Assembly (NCBI GenBank): GCA_029782335.1
Contig: JAKOVA010000113.1
Span: 1-39,783 of the forward strand
Length of the DNA stretch: 39,783 nt
Source: Actinomycetes bacterium
GTDB taxonomy: Bacteria > Actinomycetota > Acidimicrobiia > Acidimicrobiales > Microtrichaceae
Reading direction: 5' to 3'
The position numbers and the translations under genes are program-made. The stretch's first letter is position 1, and each line of letters opens with the position of its first letter. The notes under the pieces were generated by a model, which saw only the letters and a program-made list of their open reading frames with translations, made no database searches and was not told the DNA's origin. Of this stretch, positions 38,007 to 39,783 are shown piece by piece.

Positions 38007-39783
38007 CTACCTGAGCGCGGGTAGGGCGTTGGAGGCGATCCGGGTGGCGCCTGCCTGGTTGGGGTGGGGCCATCCCGGGGGGATGCCCTGAACCAGGTTT
38101 GCGGGCGCGTCGGTCCAGAACCAGTCCTGAATGTGAGCGGCAGTCAACGAGGAATTGCTGACGAGCGTCGCGCTGTGACCAGCGAGCCCGGTCGAGATAG
38201 CTGACTGGAGAGTATTCAAACCGGTCTGCACCGCGCCGTGACACCGGGCGTTGAGCGGTCCCGAACCTGCCATGTTGAAGTAGCCGTTCCATGCGATCTT
38301 CGCCGTCGGATCCGCGGCTTCGAGCCGAGAGGCGATCTCGTCCACACCGTTGACGATCTGCTCCTCCTTCTCGTCGAAATTCCACAGCAACTCAAGATCC
38401 GTATAACAGAACGACCCGCCGGCCCCGGGCACCTGCGAGTCAGGAATCATCGCGACCAACGTCGCCGACCAGTTCGTGTCGTTGACCCCCGCAGTGACGA
38501 CGACCCGGTTCCACGAACCTGGTCGTGATGCGAGCTCGGCCTCCGCGCGTGCGATCGGCGAGGCCCCGGGGTGCGCGAGACCACATGCGTCCGCGTTCGA
38601 GTCGAGGCCGAGCACCTGTCGCGTCGAGTAGCCGCTCTGCGCCCAGTTGACGTAGTCCAGACTCCACACCGCTGGGAGCGATGCATTCAGCCCGGCCGCG
38701 ACGCTCGAAGCGTACGAGTAGCCGGCGTCCCGGCATGACGTGCCGCCATCCGCTGTGTCCTTGTGGTGCCCCGCGGTGACCGAGTCACCCAACGCGACCA
38801 GGACCGGTCGCTTCGGCGTCTGCACCACCGCAGTCGCCCACGAGCTCTTGTTCTGCTTGCGGTCCACGGCTCGGACGAACAACGTCCACGTCGACTCCGG
38901 TGCAGTATCGGCGAACGACACCTGCCGCCCTGACGGTGCGAACGACCGGACCGGACCGGACCCCGGCGACTGAGAGCCGCTGTGAGAACCCGAGCGCCAC
39001 ACGTACTCGTAGCCGGTGACGCCCCGGTCATCGGACGCGTTGTCCGTCACCGACCGCTCCAGCAACTCATCACTCCGAGACGCCGGGCGCACCGACACCG
39101 ACGTCAACGTCGGCGGCGTCACGTCGCAATCGACATTCGAGATGTCGAACCGCACCCGATCCGACAACCACACCTGCGTCGCGGTGAACTCGGCATCGGT
39201 CACCTGAATCGACGGGTTGCCCGTGTACGACCCGAATCGGAACGGTGTCAGCGAATCACCATTGCTCGGACACCAACCCGGCTCGGCCTGCAACCGCACC
39301 GACCCCGAGAACGTCGTCAACCCCGTCGACTGAAACACCGGATACCCCGACCCCGGCGCCACACCACGGAACCGCACCAACAAACTCGACAACTGCAACT
39401 CACCCGCCGAGATCCCAGCACCATCAACCTGGATATCGCCCGAGAGAGCAACCATGCCAGCTCCAGATACGGCGGACCCTTCCGCGAGGTGACGTGGACC
39501 ATCCAGGCGAAGCGTGGCGCCGATTCCCGTCACGTAGGAACCAGTGTCGACCTGGAGAACCGCTGACTCGATGTCGAGCTCGCCGGCGGTGACGCGGGTT
39601 TCGCCGTTGTTGCGGTAGGCGACACCATCGACACGTGCGACGCTCGCTCCGCCGGACTTGTGGAACAGCCCGTTATTGGTGAACGACGGCGACCCACCGG
39701 AGTCGCGGAAGGTCTGATAGGCCCCCGTGCCACCCCCATCGAACAGCTCCCAGGTCCCGTTGTTGGTGATCGCAGAACCGTCG
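38007..39783 (-). CDS. Surface SGNH/GDSL hydrolase protein, N-terminus beyond window
   Basis: The frame is open from the right edge of the window to the stop at 38007 (591 codons plus stop), so the start lies outside. The visible N-terminal part is beta-rich with repeats such as ITNNGTWELF, FTNNGLFHKSGG and RNNGETRVTAGELDI, resembling a beta-helix passenger. A fibronectin-like domain follows (TPPTLTSVSVRPASRSDELLE ... WTLFVRAVDRKQNKSSW), then a C-terminal SGNH hydrolase: block I ALGDSVTAGHH, QSGYSTR, VTAGVNDTNW, and HPNQAG near the end. Probable secreted esterase/lipase-like enzyme with several Cys. Confidence 0.82.
   Translation of the reverse strand, partial: DGSAITNNGTWELFDGGGTGAYQTFRDSGGSPSFTNNGLFHKSGGASVARVDGVAYRNNGETRVTAGELDIESAVLQVDTGSYVTGIGATLRLDGPRHLAEGSAVSGAGMVALSGDIQVDGAGISAGELQLSSLLVRFRGVAPGSGYPVFQSTGLTTFSGSVRLQAEPGWCPSNGDSLTPFRFGSYTGNPSIQVTDAEFTATQVWLSDRVRFDISNVDCDVTPPTLTSVSVRPASRSDELLERSVTDNASDDRGVTGYEYVWRSGSHSGSQSPGSGPVRSFAPSGRQVSFADTAPESTWTLFVRAVDRKQNKSSWATAVVQTPKRPVLVALGDSVTAGHHKDTADGGTSCRDAGYSYASSVAAGLNASLPAVWSLDYVNWAQSGYSTRQVLGLDSNADACGLAHPGASPIARAEAELASRPGSWNRVVVTAGVNDTNWSATLVAMIPDSQVPGAGGSFCYTDLELLWNFDEKEEQIVNGVDEIASRLEAADPTAKIAWNGYFNMAGSGPLNARCHGAVQTGLNTLQSAISTGLAGHSATLVSNSSLTAAHIQDWFWTDAPANLVQGIPPGWPHPNQAGATRIASNALPALR

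Overview
The window is high-GC DNA with dense overlapping gene pairs (ATGA, GTGA and TGATG junctions), frequent GTG starts and several starts that look leaderless. Together with an actinobacterial-type Tad pilus locus without an outer-membrane secretin, this points to an actinomycete, perhaps an Acidimicrobiia/Ilumatobacter-like organism. That placement is inference from style and gene content, not from a marker gene.

Region 1 (1-12581) lies between two 45-bp direct repeats (1-45 and 12537-12581, one mismatch). Each is the 3' part of a tRNA with a CAT anticodon on the minus strand, and neither has the 5' half. They look like attachment-site scars, so this 12.5 kb is probably one accretion unit at a tRNA-Met locus; no integrase was found in it. 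It carries a HigBA-type toxin-antitoxin pair with a palindromic operator, an ABC-F protein preceded by a possible leader peptide, an IS3-family element with a -1 frameshift site, and a minus-strand operon (ECF sigma factor, zinc-type anti-sigma factor, ABC ATPase, ABC permease, membrane protein), with a lipoprotein gene after it. The sigma gene is cut by an IS21-family element (9555-12143) with a clean 6-bp target duplication; removing it in silico rebuilds an intact ORF of 191 aa.

Region 2 (about 12.6-26.7 kb) is a packed anti-phage island. On the minus strand it holds a NaeI-type C5 methyltransferase, a small ORF and a Shedu nuclease gene; then a separately promoted module of a ribbon-helix-helix protein and a GHKL ATPase followed by an AbiTii-domain membrane protein; then a complete QatABCD operon. 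Vsr (plus strand) and the NaeI-family endonuclease (minus strand) lie at the other side of the methyltransferase, with two small minus-strand genes upstream. The RHH/GHKL/AbiTii module, with its promoter, 23-bp palindrome and five GTATC half-sites, is the best candidate here for an undescribed system.

Region 3 (about 26.9-38.0 kb) starts with an HxlR-type regulator and continues as a plus-strand Tad/Flp pilus locus: lipoprotein, secreted protein, CpaB-like, CpaE-like, CpaF ATPase, TadB, TadC, Flp-type pilin, three TadE/TadG-like pseudopilins, a 943-aa membrane protein combining LysM and a BTAD regulator domain, and a small acidic protein. Most junctions overlap, so it is probably one long transcription unit. 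No prepilin peptidase is in the window.

Region 4 (38007-39783, minus) is the C-terminal part of a large surface protein ending in an SGNH hydrolase domain; it runs off the right edge.
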